From positions 30,311 through 94,310 of the forward strand of contig JAFUOX010000026.1 in NCBI GenBank assembly GCA_017481725.1: DNA of 64,000 bases, given 5' to 3'. The first letter of the stretch is position 1, and every line of letters begins with the position of its first letter. A program made the translations under genes and the position numbers. The notes under the pieces were generated by a model, which was not told the origin of the DNA, did no database searches, and saw nothing but the letters and a program-made list of their open reading frames with translations. Positions 7,460 to 16,103 of this stretch are shown here, piece by piece. This stretch comes from Kiritimatiellia bacterium (lineage in GTDB: Bacteria > Verrucomicrobiota > Kiritimatiellia > RFP12 > UBA3636).

Positions 7460-10378
7460 ATGGCTCATAAAACTTTAATTGGTGGAACAGCCTATGATAT
7501 TACTGGCGGAAAATGTTTAGTAAGCGGAACGACTTATAATATAAAAAAGGGTAAGACGTTGGTTAGTGGAACAGGGTATGATATAAACTTTGAACCGAGT
7601 ATGGTAGCATTATTGTATAATACGGGAGATTTTGCTTTTCAATATAGCGATGATGTTGAAACAGGGAAGACACTGGTAAAAAGTTATACTATCTCTGAAA
7701 GCTCTAGCTATTCTAATTATAACGAGTTGCCGTGGAATGCTAAACGAGGTAATATTAAAAATGTTTATTGTAACGAAGAAATTGCTCCAATCAGTATGGG
7801 GGCTTGGTTTATGTGTAGTGGTAATCTACAAACTATTAACTATTCTAATTTGTCAGATTATCGTTTGATAAATATACGCAATACATTTTATCAGTGCTAT
7901 AATTTAACTGGTTCTCCAGTTTGTGGGAATAATGTTGTGGATATGGGTTATACCTATGCTTATTGTCGTAACTTAACCGGTTCTCCAGTTTGTGGAGACA
8001 AAGTGATTGATATGAGTAGCGCATATAACAATTGTCAAAATCTAACAGGCTCTCCTGTTTGTGGTAACAATGTTATAAATATGCATGGTGCATATTCTAG
8101 TTGTCGTAATCTAACTGGTTCTCCAGTTTGTGGAGATAATGTAGTTAATATGCGTGGCGCATATGCTGATTGCAATAATATTACTGGATATCCTGCATGT
8201 GGCAATAATGTAACGGATATGAGTTTCACATATGATTCTTGCCGCAATCTAACTGGTTCTCCAGTTTGCGGGAATAATGTTAGTAGTATGACCTATGCCT
8301 ATTATAATTGTCATAACCTAACTGGTACTCCAGTTTGTGGAGACAATGTGACAAATATGCGTGGCGCATATTGTTATTGTTACAATCTAACTGGTTCTCC
8401 TGTATGTGGCAATAACGTGATTGATATGCGTAACGCATATGCTTATTGCCGTAATCTTACTGGTTCTCCAGTTTGTGGAGATAAAGTAATTGATATGAGC
8501 AATGCATATTATTGGTGTAACAGGCTTACAGGTTCCCCCGTTTGTGGAGATAATGTTACGAATATGAGTAGCGCATATTTTAATTGTAAAAACTTAACTG
8601 GTTCTCCTGTATGCGGCAGCAATGTGGTTGATATGAGCCATGCATATAACTATTGTTCGAACTTAACAGACTCTCCTGTATGCGGTAATAATGTAACTAA
8701 TATGAGGCATGTATATTATTACTGTAGAAACCTAACAGGTTCTCCAGTTTGTGGTGATAATGTTACAGACATGAGCGGTGCTTATTCTGGATGTAACAGG
8801 CTTACTGGTTCTCCAGTTTGTGGGAATAATGTAACGGATATGAGTAGTGCATATGTATCTTGTCATAATCTAGCTGGCTCTCCAGTTTGTGGAGATAATG
8901 TTACGAATATGGCCGACACATATTATAATTGTTATAACCTTACAGGCACTCCAGTTTGCGGAAATAATGTTACGAATATGAGTAGTGCATATGAATCTTG
9001 CCGCAATCTTACTGGCTCTCCTGTTTGTGGAAATAATGTTACAAACATACAAAATGCATATTATAGTTGTGTCAATCTAACTGGCTCTCCAGCTTGTGGG
9101 GATAATGTTATAAATATGGTTAATGCTTATTATAATTGCTATAACCTTACAGGCACTCCAGTTTGCGGAAATAATGTTAGTGATATGTCTATGTCATATT
9201 ACAATTGTAGAAAACTTACAGGTTCTCCTGTTTGTGGAAATAATGTTACAAACATACAAAATGCATATTATAGTTGTACCAATATAACTGGTTCTCCAAT
9301 TTGTGGAGATAATGTTATAAATATGAGTAGCGCTTATTATTGGTGTCATAATCTTACTGGCTCACCTGTTTGTGGCGAGAATGTTGTGGATATGTATAGG
9401 ACTTATATACATTGCTACAATATAAAAGGTTCTCCAGTTTGTGGTAATAATGTTACGAATATGGGTAGCGCTTATTATAATTGTTATAACCTTACAGGTT
9501 ATCCTGTTTGTGGTGATAATGTTACGGATATGAGTGGTACTTATTATAACTGTTTTAATCTAACAGGTACTCCAGTTTGTGGCGAGAATGTTGTGGATAT
9601 GTCAAGTGCATATGTTAACTGTTTTAATCTAACTGGTACTCCAGTTTGCGGGAATAATGTTAGTAGTATGACCTATGCCTATTATAATTGTCATAACCTA
9701 ACTGGTACTCCAGTTTGCGGGAATAATGTTAGTAGTATGACCTATGCCTATTATAATTGTCGAAACCTAACCGGCTCTTCTGTTTGTGGAGATAATGTTA
9801 CAAATATGTATCGTGCGTATCGCGACTGTCAAAATCTAACTGGTTCTCCAGTTTGTGGTGATAATGTTACGAATATGGGTGGCGCTTATTATAATTGTCG
9901 TAACCTAACTGGTTCTCCTGTTTGTGGTGATAATGTTACGGATATGTCTTTTGCGTATAACTATTGCCGCAATCTTACTGGCTCTCCAGTATGTGGCAAT
10001 AATGTTACAAACTTTAAAGCCACATATCAACATTGTCATAATATAACTGGCTCTCCAGCTTGTGGAAGTAAAGTCAAAGACATGTCTTATGCCTATTTTA
10101 ATTGCAAAAATTTATCTGGCAACGCTTATTTTTACTCGCCTTCTGTTAGTAATGCAAAATGTTGCTTCGGTAGTAAGGACAATGCAAAACGTTTAAATAT
10201 TTATGTTCAGAGTGGTACAACAACAAATACTACGGTTCATTACGCTAATACAAATTCTCTCGTAAATGTAGCAATTACATGGACTAACGCAGGAACATAT
10301 CAATACAATACTGCCTATAACATCTACATTTACCCCGTTGCAAACGTAGCCGCAGCTCGTGAAGCAAACGGCGATTAA
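7460..10378 (+). CDS. Giant Cys-rich solenoid adhesin (32 x 23-residue repeats)
   Basis: A 972-residue protein with ribosome binding site aaggagg. The first ~45 residues contain GKTLVSGT-type repeats, a frequent attachment motif of Gram-positive phage fibre proteins. After a ~100-residue linker, thirty-two consecutive units of exactly 23 residues follow, consensus NLTGSPVCGxNVTxMxxAYYxC. Each unit carries two cysteines at fixed positions, giving about 64 in register. The NVTxM...C.NL pattern relates it to DUF285/BspA-like solenoids, where such units stack as beta-solenoid coils. A degenerate 33rd unit and a ~75-residue C-terminal cap end the protein. It is likely an elongated binding rod on the virion. 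Whether the cysteines form disulfides or free-thiol ladders cannot be told from sequence. Confidence 0.8.
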   Translation: MAHKTLIGGTAYDITGGKCLVSGTTYNIKKGKTLVSGTGYDINFEPSMVALLYNTGDFAFQYSDDVETGKTLVKSYTISESSSYSNYNELPWNAKRGNIKNVYCNEEIAPISMGAWFMCSGNLQTINYSNLSDYRLINIRNTFYQCYNLTGSPVCGNNVVDMGYTYAYCRNLTGSPVCGDKVIDMSSAYNNCQNLTGSPVCGNNVINMHGAYSSCRNLTGSPVCGDNVVNMRGAYADCNNITGYPACGNNVTDMSFTYDSCRNLTGSPVCGNNVSSMTYAYYNCHNLTGTPVCGDNVTNMRGAYCYCYNLTGSPVCGNNVIDMRNAYAYCRNLTGSPVCGDKVIDMSNAYYWCNRLTGSPVCGDNVTNMSSAYFNCKNLTGSPVCGSNVVDMSHAYNYCSNLTDSPVCGNNVTNMRHVYYYCRNLTGSPVCGDNVTDMSGAYSGCNRLTGSPVCGNNVTDMSSAYVSCHNLAGSPVCGDNVTNMADTYYNCYNLTGTPVCGNNVTNMSSAYESCRNLTGSPVCGNNVTNIQNAYYSCVNLTGSPACGDNVINMVNAYYNCYNLTGTPVCGNNVSDMSMSYYNCRKLTGSPVCGNNVTNIQNAYYSCTNITGSPICGDNVINMSSAYYWCHNLTGSPVCGENVVDMYRTYIHCYNIKGSPVCGNNVTNMGSAYYNCYNLTGYPVCGDNVTDMSGTYYNCFNLTGTPVCGENVVDMSSAYVNCFNLTGTPVCGNNVSSMTYAYYNCHNLTGTPVCGNNVSSMTYAYYNCRNLTGSSVCGDNVTNMYRAYRDCQNLTGSPVCGDNVTNMGGAYYNCRNLTGSPVCGDNVTDMSFAYNYCRNLTGSPVCGNNVTNFKATYQHCHNITGSPACGSKVKDMSYAYFNCKNLSGNAYFYSPSVSNAKCCFGSKDNAKRLNIYVQSGTTTNTTVHYANTNSLVNVAITWTNAGTYQYNTAYNIYIYPVANVAAAREANGD
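7898..10105 (+). repeat. Tandem 69-bp coding repeats, 32 copies
   Basis: The DNA repeats with an exact 69-bp period and no indels over 2,208 bp. Some copies are nearly identical to each other: units near 8268, 9648 and 9717 share a run of more than 40 bases, and a three-unit block near 8929 recurs 207 bp downstream. This indicates duplication or gene conversion within the array, and makes copy number likely to vary. Confidence 0.9.
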
Positions 10379-10406
10379 TCTAAATGAATAAAGGAGTAAA
10401 AGGAAT

Positions 10407-11468
10407 ATGAATAAAAAATACAATCGTAAAATCGACGTAATCATCCCGGCTTATAATGTGCCGGACGAAATCCTCTTCCGTTGTCTTGCCAGCATCGCTT
10501 GCCAAGATATCGTGAAAGAACTTGAAGTAACCATCGTGGATGATGCTTCTACGAAACAGAACTACGCAGCCGTAGCGAAGAATTTTAATAGTATCATGAA
10601 AATCAATATTCTTCGCTACGAAACCAATGGCGGCCCAGGTGTGGCTCGTCAGTATGGCATTGACCATACCAATAATGGTTATATGACCTTTATTGATGCG
10701 GACGATACTTTTAATGGCGCTTTTGCCATGAAGGCCCTGCGTAACGGTATTGAAATGAATAATGGTCTCTTCCAGATGTGTGTAGGCGTATTCGACGAGG
10801 TGCATGAAACTATGCTACCCGAAGGAACCGTAGGTCCAATCCTAATGGACCACCAGCAAGATATGGTCTGGATGTTTGGCAAGCTCTATCGCCGCAGTTT
10901 TATCGACAAATACAACATCCACTTCCACGAATCTTCCCGCGCCAATGAAGATAACGGTTTCAACACTATGGCTCGTCTATGCATGAATGACCGCGAGCAG
11001 ATCAATTTCATTCCGGCGCACGTTTACTACTGGCATGAGAACATCAATAGTATTACTCGCGCAAATGACTGCCAGTATAGCTACGGTAGCTCTGAACGCG
11101 ATAGCTTCTACGGTTACGTCGAGAATATGATTTTTGCGGTAAAGGAAGCAAAGAAGCGCAACCCCTACAATGGCTTCATTACCATGTGGGCAGTAAGTTG
11201 TATGCTACATATTTATGAGTACTATATTGAATGTGTTGTCCGAGCACCTGAACATGCGCCCGGCAATTTTGAATGGTGTAAGCGTTATTATCGTGAGGTA
11301 TATCGCGAACTGGAAGATAACATTTCTGACGAAATCCTAGCGCAGCACTATAATGACACTATGAGAAATGCCTATATGGGGGATAAGATGAATGGTATCA
11401 TCCCTTGCATGGGCATTTTTGAATTCCTAAATAAATTAAAAGCAGAAACTAAGGAGGTTGAAGAATAA
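10407..11468 (+). CDS. Family 2 glycosyltransferase (GT-A fold)
   Basis: A 353-residue protein with ribosome binding site aaaggag. It has the family 2 signatures: IDVIIPAYN at residues 9-17, VDDAS with D45/D46 for nucleotide-sugar binding, GGPGVARQYGID, and the metal-binding DxD as D97-A-D99-D100. An EDN motif at about residues 179-181 fits the catalytic-base region. It transfers a sugar from a nucleotide donor; the acceptor is unknown. It lies in the fibre cluster between the solenoid adhesin and small accessory genes, and its stop codon overlaps the next start. Modification of virion fibres or of the host envelope is plausible but inferred. It is more GC-rich than its neighbours, consistent with separate acquisition. 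Confidence 0.88.
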   Translation: MNKKYNRKIDVIIPAYNVPDEILFRCLASIACQDIVKELEVTIVDDASTKQNYAAVAKNFNSIMKINILRYETNGGPGVARQYGIDHTNNGYMTFIDADDTFNGAFAMKALRNGIEMNNGLFQMCVGVFDEVHETMLPEGTVGPILMDHQQDMVWMFGKLYRRSFIDKYNIHFHESSRANEDNGFNTMARLCMNDREQINFIPAHVYYWHENINSITRANDCQYSYGSSERDSFYGYVENMIFAVKEAKKRNPYNGFITMWAVSCMLHIYEYYIECVVRAPEHAPGNFEWCKRYYREVYRELEDNISDEILAQHYNDTMRNAYMGDKMNGIIPCMGIFEFLNKLKAETKEVEE

Positions 11469-11836
11469 TGGCAACTTATGTTGAAATTAATGGCAACCAG
11501 TATCCTGCCGTTATTACTGGCAGACTAAATGACAAGGACTGGGGCAACCGCGAGAGTAAGGCCATCAAAGTTGAGATGGCTTATGCTGATGTTCTAGCCA
11601 TGTTCGTAAACGATATCGACTGGAATATTGTCCAGGATGTAGAAACTTATCGTGACGTCGAAGACGAAGAAGGAAATGTAATCTCCACGGAAATGGTCAT
11701 GGAACAAGAGGTATATGACAACAGCGATTATTGTATCGCTGGTCCAATTGTTGACCATCGTGACGGCTATGTTACCGTTAAGATGGGTAAACCTACTGCC
11801 GCCGAACTATTGGCAATGCTTGAGGAGGTGCTGTAA
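11468..11836 (+). CDS. Hypothetical protein in the fibre cluster
   Basis: A 122-residue acidic protein whose ATG overlaps the glycosyltransferase stop (TAATG), indicating translational coupling. Ribosome binding site aaggagg lies inside the upstream gene. It begins with YVEINGNQYPA and looks like a mixed alpha/beta small protein with an acidic central loop. No motif allows a function; tail-fibre accessory is the only inference, from position. Confidence 0.6.
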   Translation: MATYVEINGNQYPAVITGRLNDKDWGNRESKAIKVEMAYADVLAMFVNDIDWNIVQDVETYRDVEDEEGNVISTEMVMEQEVYDNSDYCIAGPIVDHRDGYVTVKMGKPTAAELLAMLEEVL

Positions 11837-11837
11837 T

Positions 11838-12239
11838 ATGATGACTGTATCTAAGACACGCGCAATTGTTGATGCTCTTGTTAAACTAAGAGGTATGGCT
11901 ACTGACGAACAGGCATATGAAGTACCCGTGCTATATCCTGAGTGGAAAGATGGCGTTGCCTACGAGGCTGGCGATAGAGTGCTTTATAACGATGTACTGT
12001 ATAAGGTACTAACCGCTCATACTTCTCAGGCAGAGTGGACTCCTGATGTGGCCGCAAGCCTATTCGCAAAGGTTCTAATTGTTGATCCCAATGTTGTTCC
12101 TGAGTGGGAGCAGCCTGATAGCACTAACCCCTATATGACTGGTGATAAGGTGACTTACAACGGCAAGACCTATGTGTCCACTGTGGACAATAATGTCTGG
12201 GCCCCAGATGCATATGGCTGGAGTGAAGTAGCTGAATAA
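11838..12239 (+). CDS. Small protein with two carbohydrate-binding (ChtBD3/CBM5_12-like) modules
   Basis: A 133-residue protein starting at ATG 11838, one base after the previous stop, with gaggagg upstream. Two copies of a type 3 chitin-binding-like motif are visible: PEWKDGVAYEAGDRVLYN...YK at about residues 33-55, and PEW...YMTGDKVTYNGKTYVS at about 90-115. Each has the W...Y..GD.V.Y.G..Y pattern of CBM5/12. Such modules bind N-acetylglucosamine-containing polymers, so cell-wall or capsule recognition is likely. A terminator follows directly. Confidence 0.7.
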   Translation: MMTVSKTRAIVDALVKLRGMATDEQAYEVPVLYPEWKDGVAYEAGDRVLYNDVLYKVLTAHTSQAEWTPDVAASLFAKVLIVDPNVVPEWEQPDSTNPYMTGDKVTYNGKTYVSTVDNNVWAPDAYGWSEVAE

Positions 12240-12248
12240 ATTATTTTA

Positions 12249-12280
12249 AAAGGGAGGCCTGAAATGACGGCCTCTCTTTT
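12249..12280 (+). terminator. Rho-independent terminator
   Basis: Stem GGGAGGCC / GGCCTCTC (8 bp, one G-U pair) with loop TGAAATGAC, followed by TTTTCTCT. It closes the glycosyltransferase/CBM unit. Confidence 0.8.
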
Positions 12281-12321
12281 CTCTACAATTTTGAAAGGAC
12301 AAATTGGAAGGAGACAGTACA

Positions 12322-13092
12322 ATGGCTGAAAAGACATTTAACTCTCGCACAGTACATAAACATGACATTGAGGCTAATTGGAATAGAGCAACTTTTATCC
12401 CAAATCAGGGAGAAATAATCGTTTATGATATTGATGCGAGTCACGATTATGAAAGATTTAAAATTGGTGATGGTGTAAGAAACATAGGCGCTCTGCCGTT
12501 TGCAAACGGAGTGTCTCAAAGCTACGTTGACACGGAAATTGCCACACTATCTGGTGATATCAGTGCCGTTAGTGAACTTGTAGGTGATACTGCGGTTTCG
12601 ACGCAGATTAGTGATGCTGTAGCCGCTACAGGTCTGCACGCCGTAACTGCAAATAGTAGTGACGGCCTTGTATATACAGCTGATGTTCCCGGAATTACAA
12701 GCCTAACTGCCGGTGCCAGATTTATAATGATTCCTGGCTGTGTAAGTGCCAGTACAACACCAACACTTGATGTTAATGGACTGGGTGCTAAGTATATTAG
12801 GCGTAGATTGAGTAATCTTGCTACTGCGCAACAACCAGGGTATACTACAAACTGGCTTACAGCTGGTAGTGCATTCACGCTTACGTATGACGGCACTGCC
12901 TGGATCGTTGAGGGCCTAACAAAGCCGGTTTCCGCAGACCTGTATGGCACGCTGTCTGTGTCTAAAGGCGGTACGGGTGCAACAACCGCTGAGGCCGCAA
13001 GAGAAAACCTGCTCATTGTAGTCTCCTCTGATGAACCCACATCTCCTACGACTGGAACGTTGTGGTTCCAGATTTCAGGCGGTGAGAGCTAA
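12322..13092 (+). CDS. Tail fibre with Mtd-like N-terminal module
   Basis: A 256-residue protein. ATG 12322 was chosen over an upstream in-frame TTG at 12304 because ggaaggag ends nine bases before it. Residues 1-65 repeat the attachment module of 4488 and 6059. Residues ~105-210 are the second copy of the GLGAK...RRLSNLATA...TYDGTAW module found in the 6059 protein. The C-terminus has GGTGATTAEAARENL, a motif common in phage tail collar proteins. The stop overlaps the next start (TAATG). It is a likely fibre component made from the same modular kit. Confidence 0.75.
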   Translation: MAEKTFNSRTVHKHDIEANWNRATFIPNQGEIIVYDIDASHDYERFKIGDGVRNIGALPFANGVSQSYVDTEIATLSGDISAVSELVGDTAVSTQISDAVAATGLHAVTANSSDGLVYTADVPGITSLTAGARFIMIPGCVSASTTPTLDVNGLGAKYIRRRLSNLATAQQPGYTTNWLTAGSAFTLTYDGTAWIVEGLTKPVSADLYGTLSVSKGGTGATTAEAARENLLIVVSSDEPTSPTTGTLWFQISGGES

Positions 13093-14897
13093 TGGCTACA
13101 ATTGCTGATCTATATACTGGTGCAACAATTTTGCTCGAAGAGGCTGACGGGAGTTATGGTGAGTACGAATTAGTACAATTTGACTACAATGACGGATATG
13201 CTTTATTGTGGAGAAATGAATCGATTGGTACATTGCAATGGCGAGCAACAAGTGTTGCCGCTGCCAGTTCACTTTACCAAGGCAGTGATCTAGATACATA
13301 TTTAACTACTTGGTATCAAAATTTGCCGTCGAGCACAAAGGATTCGTTGTCGGAAATTAGTTATCCAGTAGCCTCTGCGAATAGTAGCTCTGGTTCACAA
13401 ACGTCCATTTTACGCTATGCGGCAACTGTATCTGCGTACGAAATTGGATGTTCAAACTCTAGCAATGGACATTATGGTGCAGAACTTGACTATTACTATA
13501 CATCCGCAGCAACCAGTTATTGGACAAGACAGCCATCAAGCGGTTTGACTCGTGCGTTTTATTACAATATTGACGAGAGTGTTTTTAAGCAGGCCGTAGT
13601 TACAAGTTCATACGGTGTGCGTCCTACTGTTGGTATTGCCCAAGATATTGAAGTAACATGGGATGGCAATTTGGGCGGATATAAATTGTCGCTGTCGTCT
13701 ACATCTACTCAGTGTACTGCACCGGCTGCGTTATATCTTAATGGTGGTGCATATAATTATGGTCAAGTTGAGCCTGGTGCGAGTTTTACTTTGTCATGGG
13801 ATGCAGGCACTGGTTCGTCCATAACCGGTTATGCTGTATATTATAGTACCTCTGAAAACGGTACTTATACATGGATGAAAGACGTGACTGGCACCTCGAC
13901 AACTGTTTATGCGCCAGATACTTATTCAACTTATAGGTATTTTAAAGTAAAAACACGTGGTTCAGATAGTAGTCTAGATAGTGAATTATCTACTAGTTAT
14001 AGATCTCTATGGACCGCCGCTGACCCGGCTAATGTATGTACTGCACCGAGCACGTTATATCTAGATGATATTGCTACAGATATAACTAATGCAACTCCTG
14101 GGTCTACCCATACTCTGCGATGGACCGCAGGCACTGGAGCGTCTATAAGTGGTTATGCCGTGTATTATAAAGACACTGGTGATACTTATTATAATTATCT
14201 TGGGCAGACAACATCACTATCTATGACGGTGTCTGCGCCAGACGCTTATTCAACTACCAGGTCTTTTTGCGTATCAACGCTGAGCTCAATCCTTGGCGCG
14301 AGTAGTGACTATTCATCTGCACGTTCTATAACAACCAGGGCAGAGACAGTTAATTACGGTGTGTCTTATTACGACGGCACACAATGGTTATATCCTACAC
14401 CGTGGTATTACAATGGTACTGGATGGGTGCGTCCTACGATGTGGTATTATGACGGAAGCACCTGGCTTCCGATTCCGCCACTTCCAAAGTGTTCTTATAC
14501 TGTTGAGGCGGTTAGCGGCGCGACATATGGATTTGCTCTGAATAGCGACGGGTATTACGAGAGCACAAATGCTGGCGTTGATGGTTCTTATTCGCTGTGC
14601 AAGGTTAATATCGTTGTAGACGGAGTAAGTAATATGTATGTTGATTGCATTAACTACGGTGAAAGTAGTTTCGACTATGGCATATTGTCCAATGTTGACA
14701 CCACGTTGGAATTGAGCAACGCCGCAGATAGCACGAACGTGAAACAATCGTTTTCTGGCATGCAAAGCGCAGATGTACAAACCGTAGATTATGGCGTGCT
14801 TACTGCTGGTGAACATTATATTTATATTAAGTATAGAAAAGATGACTCTGTAAACAGCAACAACGACTCGTTGCAGTTTAAGGTGCGATTTGTGTAA
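13092..14897 (+). CDS. Adhesin with DUF6273-like domain, fibronectin-III-like repeats and WYY repeats
   Basis: A 601-residue protein translationally coupled to the preceding fibre. Residues ~1-190 resemble DUF6273 (SDLDTYLTTWYQNLP, then YWTRQPSS and a GVRPTVGI end). Two fibronectin-III-like repeats follow (about 205-310 and 312-415), each starting CTAPxxLYL and containing LSWDAGTGSSITGYAVYY-type strands. Residues ~425-460 hold three short repeats of W-Y-Y-x-G-x-x-W-x-x-P type. The C-terminal ~130 residues form an unassigned beta-rich domain. All parts are extracellular-type modules. Likely receptor-binding or spacer function. The strongest terminator of the cassette follows. Confidence 0.75.
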   Translation: MATIADLYTGATILLEEADGSYGEYELVQFDYNDGYALLWRNESIGTLQWRATSVAAASSLYQGSDLDTYLTTWYQNLPSSTKDSLSEISYPVASANSSSGSQTSILRYAATVSAYEIGCSNSSNGHYGAELDYYYTSAATSYWTRQPSSGLTRAFYYNIDESVFKQAVVTSSYGVRPTVGIAQDIEVTWDGNLGGYKLSLSSTSTQCTAPAALYLNGGAYNYGQVEPGASFTLSWDAGTGSSITGYAVYYSTSENGTYTWMKDVTGTSTTVYAPDTYSTYRYFKVKTRGSDSSLDSELSTSYRSLWTAADPANVCTAPSTLYLDDIATDITNATPGSTHTLRWTAGTGASISGYAVYYKDTGDTYYNYLGQTTSLSMTVSAPDAYSTTRSFCVSTLSSILGASSDYSSARSITTRAETVNYGVSYYDGTQWLYPTPWYYNGTGWVRPTMWYYDGSTWLPIPPLPKCSYTVEAVSGATYGFALNSDGYYESTNAGVDGSYSLCKVNIVVDGVSNMYVDCINYGESSFDYGILSNVDTTLELSNAADSTNVKQSFSGMQSADVQTVDYGVLTAGEHYIYIKYRKDDSVNSNNDSLQFKVRFV

Positions 14898-14935
14898 GTG
14901 GGTAAACCTACAACTTTGGAGGAGTTTTATTTGTT

Positions 14936-14976
14936 GTAGGGGATGGTCCAAGTTTGGGCTGTCCCCTACTTTTTTA
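14936..14976 (+). terminator. Strong rho-independent terminator closing the adhesin cassette
   Basis: Perfect 8-bp stem GTAGGGGA / TCCCCTAC around an 18-base loop that can pair further, followed by seven T residues. It lies just upstream of the RuvC-like gene. Confidence 0.85.
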
Positions 14977-14999
14977 TTGGTAAAAAGGGAGTGAGATTT

Positions 15000-15476
15000 A
15001 TGCGAGTATTGTCATTCGACCAATCGACTCGCGTTAGTGGTTGGAGTTTATTTGAAAATGGCGAATATATTGATTCCGGTTTAGTTGATATGAATAAAAG
15101 TAAACTGGAGACTGATGCTCGTTCATTCGAGATGGCCAAGACGCTATGGAAGGTTATTAAAAAATATCAACCCGAACATTTGGTAATAGAGGATGTACAG
15201 CAACAGTCAAATGCAAAAACCATGATTGTGCTTGCAAGATTGGCTGGTATGATTATTGGTTATGCTGAAGCGCATCATGTTAAGGTTCATATTTTACAAC
15301 CATCAAAATGGCGTGCGGCTCTAAAGTATGCTCAAGGCTCTAAGGTAAAACGAGGAGAATTGAAAAAGCAAAGTTTAGACTATGTAAAAGAAAATCTTGG
15401 GTTGGATTTACCAGAAGATCAGGCGGAAGCTGTTTGTCAGGGTATTGCGGCCCATAAGATTTTGGAATTTGAATAA
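15000..15476 (+). CDS. RuvC-like Holliday junction resolvase
   Basis: A 158-residue protein; ATG 15000 follows ggagtga at proper spacing and gives the standard RuvC length, so the longer in-frame upstream extension is rejected. The four acidic positions of the RuvC active site are visible: D7 in LSFDQST, E64 in LVIED, and D140 and E143 in EDQAEAVCQG. These bind Mg2+ and cut four-way DNA junctions. In phages, such enzymes resolve recombination intermediates or debranch DNA before packaging. Its position between fibres and tape measure, away from replication genes, fits a late role in packaging. Confidence 0.88.
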   Translation: MRVLSFDQSTRVSGWSLFENGEYIDSGLVDMNKSKLETDARSFEMAKTLWKVIKKYQPEHLVIEDVQQQSNAKTMIVLARLAGMIIGYAEAHHVKVHILQPSKWRAALKYAQGSKVKRGELKKQSLDYVKENLGLDLPEDQAEAVCQGIAAHKILEFE

Positions 15477-15526
15477 GATACCGCAAGGTTTTATATAGAG
15501 AATTTAGACAAAAAGGAGAAAAGATT

Positions 15527-16084
15527 ATGAATACGAAAAATTTAGTTGAACTAATGAGTAAGAACAAGGCAAAGCTACTAAAGGCAGAACAGATTCAGGC
15601 GTTTTTGAAGAGAGAGCTAGAGGTTAAGGAATATCTCGGTATTAAGTACAAGAAGGCGCTTGTTAACGATATTGTGAACGAGTGTATTTTGTACGACGAC
15701 GGTGTGTTTAAGTTTGATGATATTGAGAAGTATATTGTGTTTACCATGAGAACTATTGCGGCGTATACAAATCTGGAATTGTCTGAGGATATTGAGGAAG
15801 ACTATGATTTGCTGTGCGAGGCTAAGTTGTTGGAGAGTGTTATTAACACCTTTAAGAAGGAATATGACGATGTGAATGTATTACTACAGATGAAGTGTGA
15901 CTACATTCTGAACGGCAATACTATTGAGGCGCAGCTCGGCAGATTCCTAGATGGCCTTTCGGAAAAGCTGGATGTTGTTTTACATGCGTTGGCTGATAAG
16001 ATGGGAAATTTTGATCTGAGCAATTTACCAATCGATGCAGAGAGTCTGAAAAAGTTAATGAGTTTTATGAACGTGAAAAAGTAA
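15527..16084 (+). CDS. Hypothetical protein, possible tail assembly chaperone
   Basis: A 185-residue, mostly helical, acidic protein preceded by aaaaggagaa. No known motif is seen. It lies two genes upstream of the tape measure gene, where siphophages encode tail assembly chaperones. No slippery heptamer with an overlapping second frame was noticed at its 3' end, so the usual frameshifted G/GT pair is not supported. Treat the role as positional inference. Confidence 0.5.
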   Translation: MNTKNLVELMSKNKAKLLKAEQIQAFLKRELEVKEYLGIKYKKALVNDIVNECILYDDGVFKFDDIEKYIVFTMRTIAAYTNLELSEDIEEDYDLLCEAKLLESVINTFKKEYDDVNVLLQMKCDYILNGNTIEAQLGRFLDGLSEKLDVVLHALADKMGNFDLSNLPIDAESLKKLMSFMNVKK

Positions 16085-16103
16085 TAACTAAGGAGTGAAT
16101 TTT

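Noticed and set aside
7898..10105. Regular repeats resembling a CRISPR-like or non-coding satellite array
   Set aside because: The 69-bp period is contiguous without unique spacers, stays in one reading frame and encodes a coherent 23-residue protein repeat.
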